The notes: a model not told the origin generated them from the letters alone. A DNA stretch of 64,000 nt from Arthrobacter sp. (GCA_026393275.1 JAPLAM010000092.1:1-64000), one strand, 5' to 3'; shown: positions 36,776 through 46,182, numbered from the stretch's first letter. Numbers and translations: made by a program.

Positions 36776-38188
36776 ATGACGACGTCTCGTACGCCGAAGT
36801 CCCCCACGAGGCCCGGCCTCCCGCTGATCGCGGCGACGACGGCGGCTCTGCCCGCCGTCGTGCTTTCTTCTCTGGCGATCGCCCAACCGGCCTTGGCCGA
36901 AGCGCGCCCTCGCGCCATCCCGGCGACGCTCGCCGCCGCCATGCAGGCCCAGGCCCAGGGGCTGACCGCCAAGTCGCTGCCCTCGCTGATTCCGGCCGCG
37001 TCGGTCCCGGCCGCCATCCCCACCGCGTTCCGTCCGGCCCAGGTGTCCGCCCCGGCGGAGTATACGATTGCCCGCGGTGACACCGTCAGCGCGATCGCCG
37101 GCAAGTTCGGCCTGGACACCTACGCGGTGCTCAAGCTGAACAACCTGCAGGCCAACACCGTGATCTACCCCGGCCAGACGATCAAACTCACTGGCACCGC
37201 CAGCGCAGCGGCACCCGCTCCGGCGGCTCCTGCTCCCGCTCCCGCGGCGCCGGCTGGCGGCCAGGCCTACACCGTGAAGTCCGGTGACACCCTGAGCGGC
37301 ATCGCCGCCCGCCACGGCGTCAAGCTCTCCGAGGTCTTCGACTGGAACGGGCTCAACATGCGCTCCGTGATCTATCCGGGCCAGCAGGTCAAGATCGGCA
37401 CCGGCGCGGCCGCACCCGCCGCTCCGGCACCGACGGCACCCGCGGCACCCGCCCCGGCGGCTCCAGCTCCGGCGGCCCCCGCTCCCGCGGCACCGGCCAG
37501 CTCCGGGTCCTACACGATCAAGGCGGGCGATACCCTCTCGGGCATCGCCGCCCGGAACAGCGTCAAACTCTCCGACATCCTGTCCGCGAACCAGCTGACC
37601 ATGAGCAGCATCATCTACCCGGGCAACAAGCTGGTTATTCCCGGCGCCAGCTCCGGCACCATCGCCCCGGCATCCAGCCAGCCGGCCGCCACCGTGACCC
37701 CACTGGTGGCCAGCACGTTCCTTGGGTTCAGCTACCCGGACGCTGTGGTCAACTCGGCCAACCAGAACAAGGCCCTGCTCAACGCCGCGCCGGTTCCCAG
37801 CCGCGAACAGATGAAGCAGATCGTGGCCGACACGGCGCGCCGCATGGGTGTGGATCCCTCCCTGGCCCTGGCGTTCGCCTTCCAGGAATCCAGCTTCGAC
37901 CACCGCTCGGTGTCCCCCGCCAACGCCATCGGCGCCATGCAGGTGATCCCGTCCTCGGGGCAGTGGGCCTCGGACCTGGTGGGCCGGAAGCTCAACCTGT
38001 TGGATCCGTATGACAACGCCACTGCCGGCGTCGCCATCATCCGCCAGCTGGTCCGCACCAGCAAGGACCTGGACAACGCGATCGCGGGCTACTACCAGGG
38101 CCAGTATTCGGTGAGCACGAGGGGCATGTTCGACGATACAAAGGTCTACGTGGCCTCGATCAAGAAGCTGCAGCAGAGCTTCAGCTAG
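36776..38188 (+). CDS. secreted LysM-domain lytic transglycosylase
   Basis: A 470-residue exported cell-wall protein. A long signal peptide ends near SLAIAQPALA (about residue 41). Three LysM peptidoglycan-binding domains follow: EYTIARGDTVSAIAGKFGL near residue 97, AYTVKSGDTLSGIAARHGV near 164 and SYTIKAGDTLSGIAARNSV near 244, joined by Ala/Pro linkers. The C-terminal third is an SLT-type lytic transglycosylase domain with the likely catalytic Glu in AFAFQESSFDH and the NAIGAMQVIPSSGQWA motif. It neighbours a PASTA kinase, so it may act under cell-wall-sensing control. Confidence 0.92.
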   Translation: MTTSRTPKSPTRPGLPLIAATTAALPAVVLSSLAIAQPALAEARPRAIPATLAAAMQAQAQGLTAKSLPSLIPAASVPAAIPTAFRPAQVSAPAEYTIARGDTVSAIAGKFGLDTYAVLKLNNLQANTVIYPGQTIKLTGTASAAAPAPAAPAPAPAAPAGGQAYTVKSGDTLSGIAARHGVKLSEVFDWNGLNMRSVIYPGQQVKIGTGAAAPAAPAPTAPAAPAPAAPAPAAPAPAAPASSGSYTIKAGDTLSGIAARNSVKLSDILSANQLTMSSIIYPGNKLVIPGASSGTIAPASSQPAATVTPLVASTFLGFSYPDAVVNSANQNKALLNAAPVPSREQMKQIVADTARRMGVDPSLALAFAFQESSFDHRSVSPANAIGAMQVIPSSGQWASDLVGRKLNLLDPYDNATAGVAIIRQLVRTSKDLDNAIAGYYQGQYSVSTRGMFDDTKVYVASIKKLQQSFS

Positions 38189-38232
38189 ACCGCCAGCATC
38201 GCGCGAGGCTGAGCCCTCCGTCGCGTAACGAT

Positions 38233-38265
38233 ACGGGTCCGGATTGCATGTCAATCCGGGCCCGT
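38233..38265 (+). terminator. hairpin after LysM gene
   Basis: ACGGGTCCGGATTG (38233-38246) pairs with CAATCCGGGCCCGT (38252-38265) at 13 of 14 positions around CATGT, followed by TT. It ends the LysM gene transcript 45 bases past its stop and only 24 bases before the kinase start codon, so the kinase promoter must overlap or precede it, or read-through supplies the kinase. Confidence 0.7.
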
Positions 38266-38288
38266 TTCCGTGCAGAGCTTAGGATCAA

Positions 38289-40412
38289 GTGGTGCAGGAA
38301 TACACATCGGACGCTCTCGTCGGGACCCTGGTGGACAACCGGTACCTGATTCAATCCAAGCTGGCCCGTGGCGGGATGTCGACGGTCTACCTCGCCACCG
38401 ACCGCCGGCTGGAACGGGACGTGGCGCTCAAGGTGCTGCATCCGCACATGGCCGGCGACCCGCAGTTCCTGGACCGGCTGGGCCGCGAAGCCAAGGCCGC
38501 GGCCCGGCTGTCGCACCCGCATGTGGTGGGCGTCCTGGACCAGGGTGAGGACGGTCCGCTGGCGTACCTGGTGATGGAGTACATCAAGGGCCACACCCTG
38601 CGGGACGTGATCAAGGAAAAAGGCGCCCTCACCCCGCGGTTGGCCCTGGCCCTGATCGACCCCGTGGTGGAAGGCCTTGGTGCGGCCCACGCCGCCGGCC
38701 TCATCCACCGGGACGTCAAGCCGGAGAACGTGCTCATCGCCGACGACGGGCGGATCAAGATCGGCGATTTCGGCCTGGCACGGGCCATCACGACGACGAC
38801 CAGCACCGGGGCGCTGATCGGCACCGTCGCCTACCTCTCGCCCGAACTCGTGATGGGCCGGCAGGCCGACGCCCGCAGCGATATCTATTCGCTCGGGATC
38901 ATGCTTTACGAGATGCTCACCGGACGGCAGCCGTTCGACGGCGAAGTCCCCATCCAGGTTGCCTACCAGCATGTGAACTCCAGTGTCGGCGCGCCGTCCG
39001 CACTGGTCCCGGGGCTGGCTGCCGAGCTCGACGAGCTGGTGCAGTGGTGCACCGCCAACGACCCGGACAAGCGCCCGGTGGACGGCAACACGTTGCTTTC
39101 CGAGCTCCGCCACATCCGGACCAACCTCAGCGACGCGGAGCTGGAGTTGCGGCCGCCCGCGGCTCTGCCCGCCGGCTCCCCCGCGGCGGCGCCGGGCGCC
39201 GGGCCGGTGGCCTGGGCCGGGGCATCCGGGGAAGCCCACACGGAACTGCTCGGCGGCATCCAGCGGCCCACCGAAGTCATCAGCCGCGCCAGCAATCCGA
39301 CCACCGTCCTTTCCGGCACGCCGCGGCAGGGTCCGCCGCCGCAGAGTCCGTACGGGCCGCTCGCCACCCCGGAGGAACACGAGTTCGGCGCTTACGCGGA
39401 CGTGGCCCCCGATGCACCCCCGGCACCGGCCAGCAAGAGGGCCCAGCGTAAACAGGACCGCGGCGAGGAAAAGGCCCGGCAGCGTGCGGCCGCGACGCCC
39501 AGCCGCAGCCTGCGTGCGGGCAACCCGCGCCGCCGCGGCCTGGTCTGGGTCCTGGTGCTGGTCATTGTCGCGGTGCTTGCGGCGGGGGCCGGCTGGTTCT
39601 TCGGCATGGGCCCGGGATCACCGGGAACCATTCCCCAACTGAACAACAAGACCGTGGCCGAGGCTCAGCAGTTGCTCCGCACCGCAGGTTTCCAATCGAC
39701 CACCCGGGATGTCTTCGACGACAACGTTTCGCCGGGGTTGGTGGTGGGCTCGGAGCCTCCGGCCGGGAAGGTCATCCGCAAATTCGAGTCCGTCTCGCTC
39801 GCCGTCTCCAAGGGCCCGGAACTGTTCCCGCTGCCCGGGCTGACAGGCAAGCCGCTCGAGGACGCGAAGACGGCCCTCAACGGCGCGGGGATGGCTCTGG
39901 GTCCCGTCGCCGAGAGCTACGACGACGCCACGCCGGCGGGAATCGTGCTGGCCCAGAACCCGGGCAAGGACACTCCGGCCAGGCACGGGACGCCGGTGGG
40001 ACTGACTGTCTCCAAGGGACCGCAGCCGCTCCCGGTGCCGGATGTGCGCGGCAAGGATCAGGGTGAGGCCGTCAAAGCCATCGAAGCCGCCGGCCTGAAG
40101 GCCGCGATCGCACCCGAGACCGTCTTTGACAAGAAGGTGCCTAAGGGTGCCGTGGTATCGCAGGATCCGGCGTCCGGCACCCTCACCAAGGGCAGCTCGG
40201 TGACCCTGACCATCTCCAAGGGACCCAAACTTGTTGACGTGCCCAGCTTCATCGGCAAGCAGGTCGACGAGGCGCGCAAAGCCCTTGAACAGCTGGGCTT
40301 CGAAGTCCGGGTGAACAACATCCTGGGCGGCTTCTTCGGCACCGTCCGGGACCAGGAACCTGTGAACAAGAAGGTTCCCGAGGGCTCCGTTGTCACGCTG
40401 ACCGTGGTCTGA
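38289..40412 (+). CDS. PASTA-domain Ser/Thr protein kinase (Stk1/PknB type)
   Basis: Transmembrane receptor kinase of 707 residues. The kinase domain has the ATP lysine in [10 protein letters not shown], the catalytic loop [17 protein letters not shown] (near residue 138) and [11 protein letters not shown], with a threonine-rich activation loop ([19 protein letters not shown]). A juxtamembrane linker leads to one span near residues 417-437, then four PASTA repeats outside the cell (about 451-707). It occupies the place of M. tuberculosis pknL, which has no PASTA domains. Start is one of two adjacent GTG codons (38289 or 38292). Confidence 0.95.
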   Translation: MVQEYTSDALVGTLVDNRYLIQSKLARGGMSTVYLATDRRLERDVALKVLHPHMAGDPQFLDRLGREAKAAARLSHPHVVGVLDQGEDGPLAYLVMEYIKGHTLRDVIKEKGALTPRLALALIDPVVEGLGAAHAAGLIHRDVKPENVLIADDGRIKIGDFGLARAITTTTSTGALIGTVAYLSPELVMGRQADARSDIYSLGIMLYEMLTGRQPFDGEVPIQVAYQHVNSSVGAPSALVPGLAAELDELVQWCTANDPDKRPVDGNTLLSELRHIRTNLSDAELELRPPAALPAGSPAAAPGAGPVAWAGASGEAHTELLGGIQRPTEVISRASNPTTVLSGTPRQGPPPQSPYGPLATPEEHEFGAYADVAPDAPPAPASKRAQRKQDRGEEKARQRAAATPSRSLRAGNPRRRGLVWVLVLVIVAVLAAGAGWFFGMGPGSPGTIPQLNNKTVAEAQQLLRTAGFQSTTRDVFDDNVSPGLVVGSEPPAGKVIRKFESVSLAVSKGPELFPLPGLTGKPLEDAKTALNGAGMALGPVAESYDDATPAGIVLAQNPGKDTPARHGTPVGLTVSKGPQPLPVPDVRGKDQGEAVKAIEAAGLKAAIAPETVFDKKVPKGAVVSQDPASGTLTKGSSVTLTISKGPKLVDVPSFIGKQVDEARKALEQLGFEVRVNNILGGFFGTVRDQEPVNKKVPEGSVVTLTVV

Positions 40413-40437
40413 CAACCGCCTGGCGGCCACTTACACA

Positions 40438-40483
40438 AAACAGCTCCGCCCCCGGCCTGATCGGGCCGGGGGCGGAGCTGTTT
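40438..40483. terminator. 20-bp perfect two-way terminator
   Basis: Arms 40438-40457 and 40464-40483 pair perfectly over 20 bp around TGATCG. It lies between the convergent kinase and aroG genes. Reading towards the left from aroG the stem is followed by TTTTGTGT, a good T-run; towards the right it ends in TTT. It is the strongest terminator in the window. Confidence 0.9.
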
Positions 40484-40498
40484 GCGCGGGACCGGGAC

Positions 40499-41950
40499 TT
40501 AGCGCTTGGAGAGGGATCCCGCCACCAGGAACGCCATTTCCAGGGACTGCATGTGGTTCAACCGGGGATCGCAGACGGACTCGTAGCGGTCCAGGAAGGC
40601 ATCCTGGTCGACCGGGTCGGCCCCGCCGAGGCATTCGGCCACATCGTCGCCGGTCATTTCCACGTGCAGGCCGCCCGGGACGGTGCCCAGTCCGTGGTGG
40701 ACCTCGAAGAAGCCGCGCACCTCGTCAATCACGTCGTCGAAGTTGCGGGTCTTGTAGCCGTTCGGGGAGGTCACGGTGTTGCCGTGCATCGGATCGGTGA
40801 CCCAGAGGACCTGCGCGCCGGAGGCGGTGACCCGCTCGACGATGGGCGGCAGCTTTTCGCGGATGTTGCCGGCGCCCATCCGGGTGATGAAGGTCAGGCG
40901 GCCCGGTTCCCGGTTCGGGTCCAGCTTCTCGATCAGGCGGAGCGCATCATCGCCGGTGGTGGACGGGCCGAGCTTCACGCCGATCGGGTTGCGGACGCGG
41001 GAGAGGAAATCAACGTGCGCGTGGTCCAGTTCGCGGGTGCGCTCCCCGATCCAGAGGAAGTGCGCGGAGGTGTCGTAGGGCAGTCCGGTGCGCGAGTCGA
41101 TGCGGGTCAGGGCGCGCTCATAGTCCAGCAGCAGGGCCTCGTGGCTGGCGTAGAACTCCACCCGCTTGAGCGCCTCGAAGTCCGCCCCGCAGGACGCCAT
41201 GAACTTGATCGCCCGGTCGATGTCGCGGGCCAGCGACTCATAGCGCGCGTGTGCCGGGTTCTCCGTGAAGCCTTTGTTCCACTGGTGCACGAGCCGCAGG
41301 TCGGCGAACCCTCCCTGCGTAAAGGCGCGGATCAGGTTCAAGGTCGACGCCGAGGTGTGGTACGCCTTGAGCATCCGACCGGCGTCGTGGGCGCGCGATT
41401 CCGGCGTGAACTCATAGCCGTTGACGATGTCGCCGCGGTAGGCCGGCAGCGTCACGCCGTCGCGGGTTTCATCGTTGGAGGAGCGCGGCTTGGCAAACTG
41501 GCCCGCCATGCGGCCCATCTTGATCACGGGCATCGCCGCGCCATAGGTGAGGACGACGGCCATCTGCAGGATGGTCTTGACCCGGGCGCTGATCTTGTCC
41601 GCCGTGGCGGCTTCGAAGGTTTCCGCGCAGTCCCCGCCCTGGAGCAGGAACGCCTTGCCCTGTGCCGCGGCGGCGAGCCGTTCGCGCAGGATGTCCACTT
41701 CGCCGGCGAAGACCAGCGGCGGCAATACGGACAGTTCCTTGACCGAGGCCTCAAAGACGGCCGGGTCGGACCAGCTGGGCTGCTGCGAGGCGGGCAGTTC
41801 CCGCCAGGAGTCCAGGCCCGGATAGTTGGCCGCCCCGCTCTGGGCTGTGCTGGCGAAAGGCGTGCCGGCCAGAGGGGTGCCGTTCGGGGCGGAGCCCGCG
41901 GGCGAGGTGTTGTTGACGGGGGACGTCGAAGGCGCAGATAGCTCAGTCAC
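40499..41950 (-). CDS. aroG: class II 3-deoxy-7-phosphoheptulonate synthase
   Basis: First enzyme of the shikimate pathway, joining phosphoenolpyruvate and erythrose-4-phosphate. The 483-residue class II (plant-like) protein has FLLQGGDCAETFEAA, KMGRMAGQFAKPRSSNDETR, cut here as GRMAGQFAKPRS, LPAYRGDIVNGYEF, WIGERTRELDHAHVDF and WVTDPMHGNT. An N-terminal Ser/Thr/Pro-rich tail of about 40 residues is specific to the group. Regulation by aromatic amino acids is known for the M. tuberculosis homologue. It provides precursors for TyrA, encoded at 60419-61528. Confidence 0.96.
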   Translation of the reverse strand: MTELSAPSTSPVNNTSPAGSAPNGTPLAGTPFASTAQSGAANYPGLDSWRELPASQQPSWSDPAVFEASVKELSVLPPLVFAGEVDILRERLAAAAQGKAFLLQGGDCAETFEAATADKISARVKTILQMAVVLTYGAAMPVIKMGRMAGQFAKPRSSNDETRDGVTLPAYRGDIVNGYEFTPESRAHDAGRMLKAYHTSASTLNLIRAFTQGGFADLRLVHQWNKGFTENPAHARYESLARDIDRAIKFMASCGADFEALKRVEFYASHEALLLDYERALTRIDSRTGLPYDTSAHFLWIGERTRELDHAHVDFLSRVRNPIGVKLGPSTTGDDALRLIEKLDPNREPGRLTFITRMGAGNIREKLPPIVERVTASGAQVLWVTDPMHGNTVTSPNGYKTRNFDDVIDEVRGFFEVHHGLGTVPGGLHVEMTGDDVAECLGGADPVDQDAFLDRYESVCDPRLNHMQSLEMAFLVAGSLSKR

Positions 41951-42015
41951 CCTCTAAGGATAGTTGGCGCCGCGCTGAACGTCCGCGACCGGCGTCATTG
42001 ACTGCGGGGCCGCCG

Positions 42016-42756
42016 TCACACAGTTTCGGGAGCGTCCGGGCCCTGGCCCGCGCCGGCCTCCGGCAGCCCGGTGGCTTTCCCGGCCAACCGAAGCTTGACG
42101 ACGGCGGCATACTCGTCGACATACTCCTGGCCGGAGAGCCGCATCAGTTCGTACATGATCTCGTCGGTCACGGAGCGCTGGATCGTGCGGTCGTCCTCCA
42201 TGCCGTAGTAGCGGCTGAAGTCCATCGGTTCACCAAAGATCATCCCGATGCGCCGGATGTTGGGCACCCGCTTGCCGATTGGCTGGACCTTGTCTGTGCC
42301 GATCATCGCGATCGGGATCACCGGAACCCGGGCCTGCAGGGCGAGCCGCGCCACACCCACCTTCCCGCGGTACAGGCGGGCGTCCGGGCTGCGCGTGCCC
42401 TCGGGGTAGATGCCCAGAAGCGAACCGTTCTTCAGCACGTCCATGCCGGCGTTGAGCGACTGGGCGGACGCTGCTCCCCCGGACCGGTCCATCGGAAGCT
42501 GGTTGGTCAGACGGAAGAAGGCAGCAGTCAGTTTTCCCTTGATCCCCTTGCCGGTGAAGTACTCGGACTTGGCCAGGAACACCACCGGCCGGGGCACCAT
42601 CAGCGGCATGAAGATGGAATCGGAGAAGGAGAGGTGGTTGGAGGCCAGGATCGCCGCGCCCTCGGCCGGAACATTGTCAAGTCCCTTGACCCACGGCCGG
42701 AACAGCAACTTCAGCACCGGCCCAAGGACGAACGTCTTCATGAACCAATAAAACAC
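42016..42756 (-). CDS. 1-acyl-sn-glycerol-3-phosphate acyltransferase (PlsC type)
   Basis: Membrane-associated acyltransferase of 246 residues making phosphatidic acid. The HX4D catalytic motif is in ASNHLSFSDSIFMP, followed by FLAKSEYFTGKGIKG, LGIYPEGTRSPDARLYRGK and VIPIAMIGTDKV. The GTG at 42756 is chosen because GGAGGGG lies eight bases upstream and the protein then begins VFYWFMKTFVLGP; a longer frame of 22 more codons is open. M. tuberculosis Rv2182c occupies the same place. A second PlsC-type gene is at 58943-59698. Confidence 0.9.
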   Translation of the reverse strand: MFYWFMKTFVLGPVLKLLFRPWVKGLDNVPAEGAAILASNHLSFSDSIFMPLMVPRPVVFLAKSEYFTGKGIKGKLTAAFFRLTNQLPMDRSGGAASAQSLNAGMDVLKNGSLLGIYPEGTRSPDARLYRGKVGVARLALQARVPVIPIAMIGTDKVQPIGKRVPNIRRIGMIFGEPMDFSRYYGMEDDRTIQRSVTDEIMYELMRLSGQEYVDEYAAVVKLRLAGKATGLPEAGAGQGPDAPETV

Positions 42757-42866
42757 GAGATGTACCCCTCCGGCCGGCGTCTGGCCGGCCCTCGGTCGGC
42801 CCGGCCAGGACTTCAATGACACCCTACTCTAGTGAGTTTTGCCGCGAACAGTGACACGATGGGCAC

Positions 42867-43718
42867 ATGAGCGAAAGCAGCACTCCGATGGCGCCTGCCG
42901 CTTTCAGCTACCCCGGCCATGGGCCCAACGCCGGCATCGGTGTGGCCATCTGCCACGGCTTCACGGGAAGCCCCCTTTCGGTTTTGCCCTGGGCCGAGTA
43001 TCTGGCGTCCCAGGGCCATGCGGTCTCCGTCCCGCTGCTGCCCGGGCACGGCACCGACTGGCGCGACCTCGCCCGGCACCGCTGGCAGGACTGGTACGGC
43101 GCGTTTGAGGCGGCGTACCTGGACCTGGCGGCCGGAACCCGCAGCTGCTTCGTGGCCGGCCTGTCCATGGGCGGCACCATCGCACTGCGCGCCGCGGCCC
43201 GGCACCGGGTGGCCGGCGTCGCCGTCGTCAATCCCGGGCTCAGTTTCTACGACCGCCGGGTGCGGTACATCGGAGTACTTAAGCACCTGCAGCGCACCAC
43301 CGTGCCGCTCCGGGAGGCCGAGTCGACGGCGGCGCCCACGCAGGACGGCGACTACTCGTTGACCCCGCTCCACGCCGTCCACCAGTTGCGCAAGCTGTTC
43401 ACCGCGACCCTGCGCGAACTGCCCGCCGTTGAGGCGCCCACGCTGGTGTTCAAGTCCGACACCGATGCCGTGGTGCCGCCGTCCTCGCTGGACCTGCTGC
43501 GGAAACGCCTCGGCTCACGGGAGTTGTCCGTGGTGCGGCTGCCGGGGAGCGGTCACGTCGCCACCCGCGACGTCGACGCACCGGTGATCTTTGCGCAGTC
43601 CGCACGCTTCTTCCTTGAACACGCGGTCCCCTCCACCGCCCCGCCGACAGTCCAGTCCGCAGTCCAGTCCACAGTCCCCGCCGGCCCTGAGCAGGTACGC
43701 AGCACGGAGCACCCATGA
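42867..43718 (+). CDS. alpha/beta hydrolase (carboxylesterase/lipase type)
   Basis: A 283-residue alpha/beta hydrolase close to Est30 or monoacylglycerol lipase-like esterases. The oxyanion region is ICHGFTGSPLS, the nucleophile serine is in VAGLSMGGTIAL, the acid is probably Asp in KSDTDAVVP and the histidine is in GSGHVATRD. A C-terminal Pro/Thr/Val tail of about 30 residues is not part of the fold. No signal peptide is seen. It overlaps the next gene, a paralogue, by four bases (ATGA). Confidence 0.88.
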   Translation: MSESSTPMAPAAFSYPGHGPNAGIGVAICHGFTGSPLSVLPWAEYLASQGHAVSVPLLPGHGTDWRDLARHRWQDWYGAFEAAYLDLAAGTRSCFVAGLSMGGTIALRAAARHRVAGVAVVNPGLSFYDRRVRYIGVLKHLQRTTVPLREAESTAAPTQDGDYSLTPLHAVHQLRKLFTATLRELPAVEAPTLVFKSDTDAVVPPSSLDLLRKRLGSRELSVVRLPGSGHVATRDVDAPVIFAQSARFFLEHAVPSTAPPTVQSAVQSTVPAGPEQVRSTEHP

Positions 43719-44539
43719 GCGCAGCACCCGACCACTCGCCCTTCAGCAGCCCGTTTACCGGCTCCAGTCCCCGGACCGGCGTCGTGGTTTCCCATGGCTT
43801 CACCGGCAGCCCGCACGGCGTCCGGGAATGGGCCGAGTCCCTGGCCGCCGCCGGCTACGCCGTGCGGATGCCGTTGCTGCCGGGGCACGGCACCAGCTGG
43901 CAGGAGCTGGCCCGCACCCGCTGGCAGGAGTGGCACGCAGGGATCGACGCCGCCTACCTGGAGCTCGCCGCGGAATGCGACCACGTCGTGGTGGCCGGCC
44001 TCTCGATGGGCGGGGCGCTGGCCCTCCGGCTCGCGGCCACCCGCCCGGTGGCCGGGGTGGTCCTGGTCAACCCCGGCCTGGTCATCGACGATCCCCGCGC
44101 GCCGCTGGCCGGGATCCTGAAGTTCGTGCTCAAGAGCACCCCGGCGATCGCCAACGACATCCTGAAGGAGGGCGTCGACGAGGGCGCCTATCCGCGGACC
44201 CCGGTGGCGGCGGCCCACGAACTGAACAAGATGTTCAAGGACACCCTCCGGCTGTTGCCCCGGATCACGGCGCCCGTCCGGGTCTACCGCTCCGCCGTGG
44301 ACCACGTCGTCTCCGACGCCAGCCTCGCCGCCCTCCGCCGCGGCCTCAGCAACGCCCCGCTGGAGGTCATCCGGCTGGAGAACAGCTACCACGTGGCCAC
44401 CCTGGACAACGACGCACCCCGGATCTTCCGCGGCACGGCCGAGTTCATCCGCACCGTCGTGGACGGGGGAAACTCCGTTAGGGGCGGGGAAGACTCCGGT
44501 GCCGCCAACAGCAGCCGGAAGGAAACGGCAGATGACTAA
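43715..44539 (+). CDS. alpha/beta hydrolase, paralogue of the preceding gene
   Basis: A 274-residue hydrolase clearly related to its upstream neighbour: SHGFTGSPHGVREWAESLAA, MPLLPGHGTSWQELARTRWQEW, and the nucleophile motif VAGLSMGGALAL match it closely. The acid is likely in RSAVDHVVSD and the histidine in NSYHVATLD. The pair is a tandem duplication. Substrate unknown; the lipid genes around it (PlsC, acyl-CoA synthetase) suggest acylglycerol or ester turnover. Translation is coupled at both ends by short overlaps. Confidence 0.87.
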   Translation: MSAAPDHSPFSSPFTGSSPRTGVVVSHGFTGSPHGVREWAESLAAAGYAVRMPLLPGHGTSWQELARTRWQEWHAGIDAAYLELAAECDHVVVAGLSMGGALALRLAATRPVAGVVLVNPGLVIDDPRAPLAGILKFVLKSTPAIANDILKEGVDEGAYPRTPVAAAHELNKMFKDTLRLLPRITAPVRVYRSAVDHVVSDASLAALRRGLSNAPLEVIRLENSYHVATLDNDAPRIFRGTAEFIRTVVDGGNSVRGGEDSGAANSSRKETADD

Positions 44540-45065
44540 ATCCGACTCCGGCTCCCCCGACCCGGACTCCAGCGCCAACCAGGACGACGCCGTCTGGCTG
44601 GATCTGGTCGCCAGGCTCGAGGCCACCGACTCCGGTCCCGCCGGGCCCGGCGCGGGAACCCCCGCCGCACGGGCGTTCCGCGACTTCGACCCGCTGGGCC
44701 TCGCGGCCCCGCCCCCGCTGGAGCCACGCTCCGGCGGGCGCCCGTCCTCCCGGGACGGCGTTCAGCACGACGGCGGCGACGTGGATGCGGTGCGCGGTCC
44801 GCGGGACTACGAGCCGGACGACGACGGCGGAGACTTCGTACCCGAGGAGCCGCCCAGCCTGGCCGGGTCGGACCCAATGACCGTGCTGGCATGGCTGGGG
44901 GCCGTCGGCGGCCCGATCGCGCTGCTGCTGTCCGCCATCTTCTGGCGGTCCGCGCCGCCGCTGGCGGTGGCCGGCATGGTGGTGGCCTTCGCGGCGTCGG
45001 TGGTGTTCCTGATCATGAAGTTGCCCCAGGAAAAGGACGAGCACGACGACGGCGCCCGGGTCTAG
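44532..45065 (+). CDS. hypothetical protein with two membrane spans
   Basis: A 177-residue protein I do not recognise. The first 110 residues are polar, acidic and rich in Gly, Pro, Asp and Ser, probably disordered. Two hydrophobic helices follow (MTVLAWLGAVGGPIALLLSA and PPLAVAGMVVAFAASVVFLI), then a short charged tail. The ATG at 44532 has GGAAGGAAA before it and overlaps the hydrolase gene by eight bases, so it belongs to that operon. It may tether or regulate the two hydrolases, but nothing in the sequence shows this. Confidence 0.75.
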   Translation: MTKSDSGSPDPDSSANQDDAVWLDLVARLEATDSGPAGPGAGTPAARAFRDFDPLGLAAPPPLEPRSGGRPSSRDGVQHDGGDVDAVRGPRDYEPDDDGGDFVPEEPPSLAGSDPMTVLAWLGAVGGPIALLLSAIFWRSAPPLAVAGMVVAFAASVVFLIMKLPQEKDEHDDGARV

Positions 45066-45095
45066 CCGGTTCCGGCCTGGCCGGCTGCAATCCGG

Positions 45096-46141
45096 CTAGC
45101 CGCGCATCCGGCTGCTGACCCGGGAGAGGTCTGCGGCGCCGATCAGCCCGGCGTTGGGGCCCAGGGCCGCGAGTTCAATCGCGGCAGCCGGCCGGAAGCC
45201 GCGTCCGGTCAGGTTCCGCGCGAAGGCCTTCCGGGCCGGCGTCAGGAGGAGGTCGCCGGCGTCGCAGAGTCCCCCGCCGATGACGAGGGTGCCCGGGTCC
45301 AGGGCCGCGGCCAGGTTCGCCAGCCCCAGGCCGAGCCACTCCCCGACTTCTTCCAGGAGTTCCCGCGAGGTGGGATCGCCGGCCTTGGCAAGCTCGGTGA
45401 CGATCGCCCCCGTGATCCGTCCGGGCGGCCGTCCACCGCCCTCAGCAGTTCCTGGGCCACCGGCGAGTTGCCGTCGGCCAGTTCCCGCGCTTCCCGGCCG
45501 AGCGCGTTGCCGGAGGCGTACTGTTCCCAGCAGCCCCGGTTGCCGCACTCGCAGCGGTGGCCGCCGGGCACCATGATCTGGTGGCCGAATTCACCGGCGA
45601 CGCCGAAACGGCCGCGTTCCAGCCGGCCGTCCATCACCATGGCCCCGCCGATTCCGGTGCCGAGGGTGATGCAGACCAGCCGGCTCTCGCCCCGCCCCGC
45701 GCCGAACCGCCACTCCGCCCAGCCGGCGGCGTCGGCGTCGTTGGTCAGCAGCACCAGCCGGCGAAGCATCCGCTGCAAGTTGTCCCGCAGCGGCTCGTTG
45801 CGCCAGGCCAGGTGCGGGCTGAACAGCACCGTGGCCCCGTCCAGGTCCATCCAGCCGGCGGCGCCGATACCCACCGACCAGATGCGGTGGCCACGCCCCA
45901 GTTCCTCCACGAGTTCGACAATCACCCGTTCGACGGCGCGCGGGTCGTTCCCCGGGGTTGACCGCCTGGCCTGGCTGAGGATGCGCCCCTCGGCGTCCAC
46001 CACCCCGGCCGCAACCTTGGTGCCGCCGATGTCCACGCCGATCGCCAGGCCCTTGCGTCCGAGCCGCAGGTGGCCGCGCAGACGGCCGGCCCCGGCCGCG
46101 CCGGGACGGCCTTGAACCCTGCGCCGCCAGGCGGCCGTCAT
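45096..46141 (-). pseudogene. ROK family glucokinase with a single-base frameshift
   Basis: ATP-dependent glucokinase type. The first part (46141 to about 45420) encodes IGVDIGGTKVAAGVVD, ITLGTGIGGAMVMDG, and the ROK zinc motif HRCECGNRGCWEQYASG. The reading frame then shifts near 45415-45421. The rest, AIVTELAKAGDPTSRELLEE to GLIGAADLSRV, continues in another frame to the normal end at 45096. One missing base explains it, either around GGATC or in the C5 run at 45407-45411. It may be a true pseudogene or a sequencing error. ATG 46141 is taken as start. Confidence 0.85.
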
Positions 46142-46182
46142 GCGCTGCGGGCCGGCCGTCGGCCGGGTGTTGGTGTGTGCAT
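46138..46182 (-). CDS. possible 14-codon leader peptide before ROK gene
   Basis: An ATG with an ideal AGGAG five bases upstream opens a 14-codon frame, MHTPTPGRRPARSA, whose TGA overlaps the ATG of the ROK gene (ATGA). The ROK ATG itself has no ribosome site. The small frame may serve only to bring ribosomes to the ROK start. Alternatively the ROK protein starts at an in-frame ATG at 46192. Evidence is limited to position. Confidence 0.3.
   Translation of the reverse strand: MHTPTPGRRPARSA

Noticed and set aside
45400..45425. Programmed ribosomal frameshift in the ROK gene
   Set aside because: There is no convincing slippery heptamer and no downstream structure typical of programmed shifting, and ROK kinases are not known to use it. 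Mutation or sequence error is simpler.
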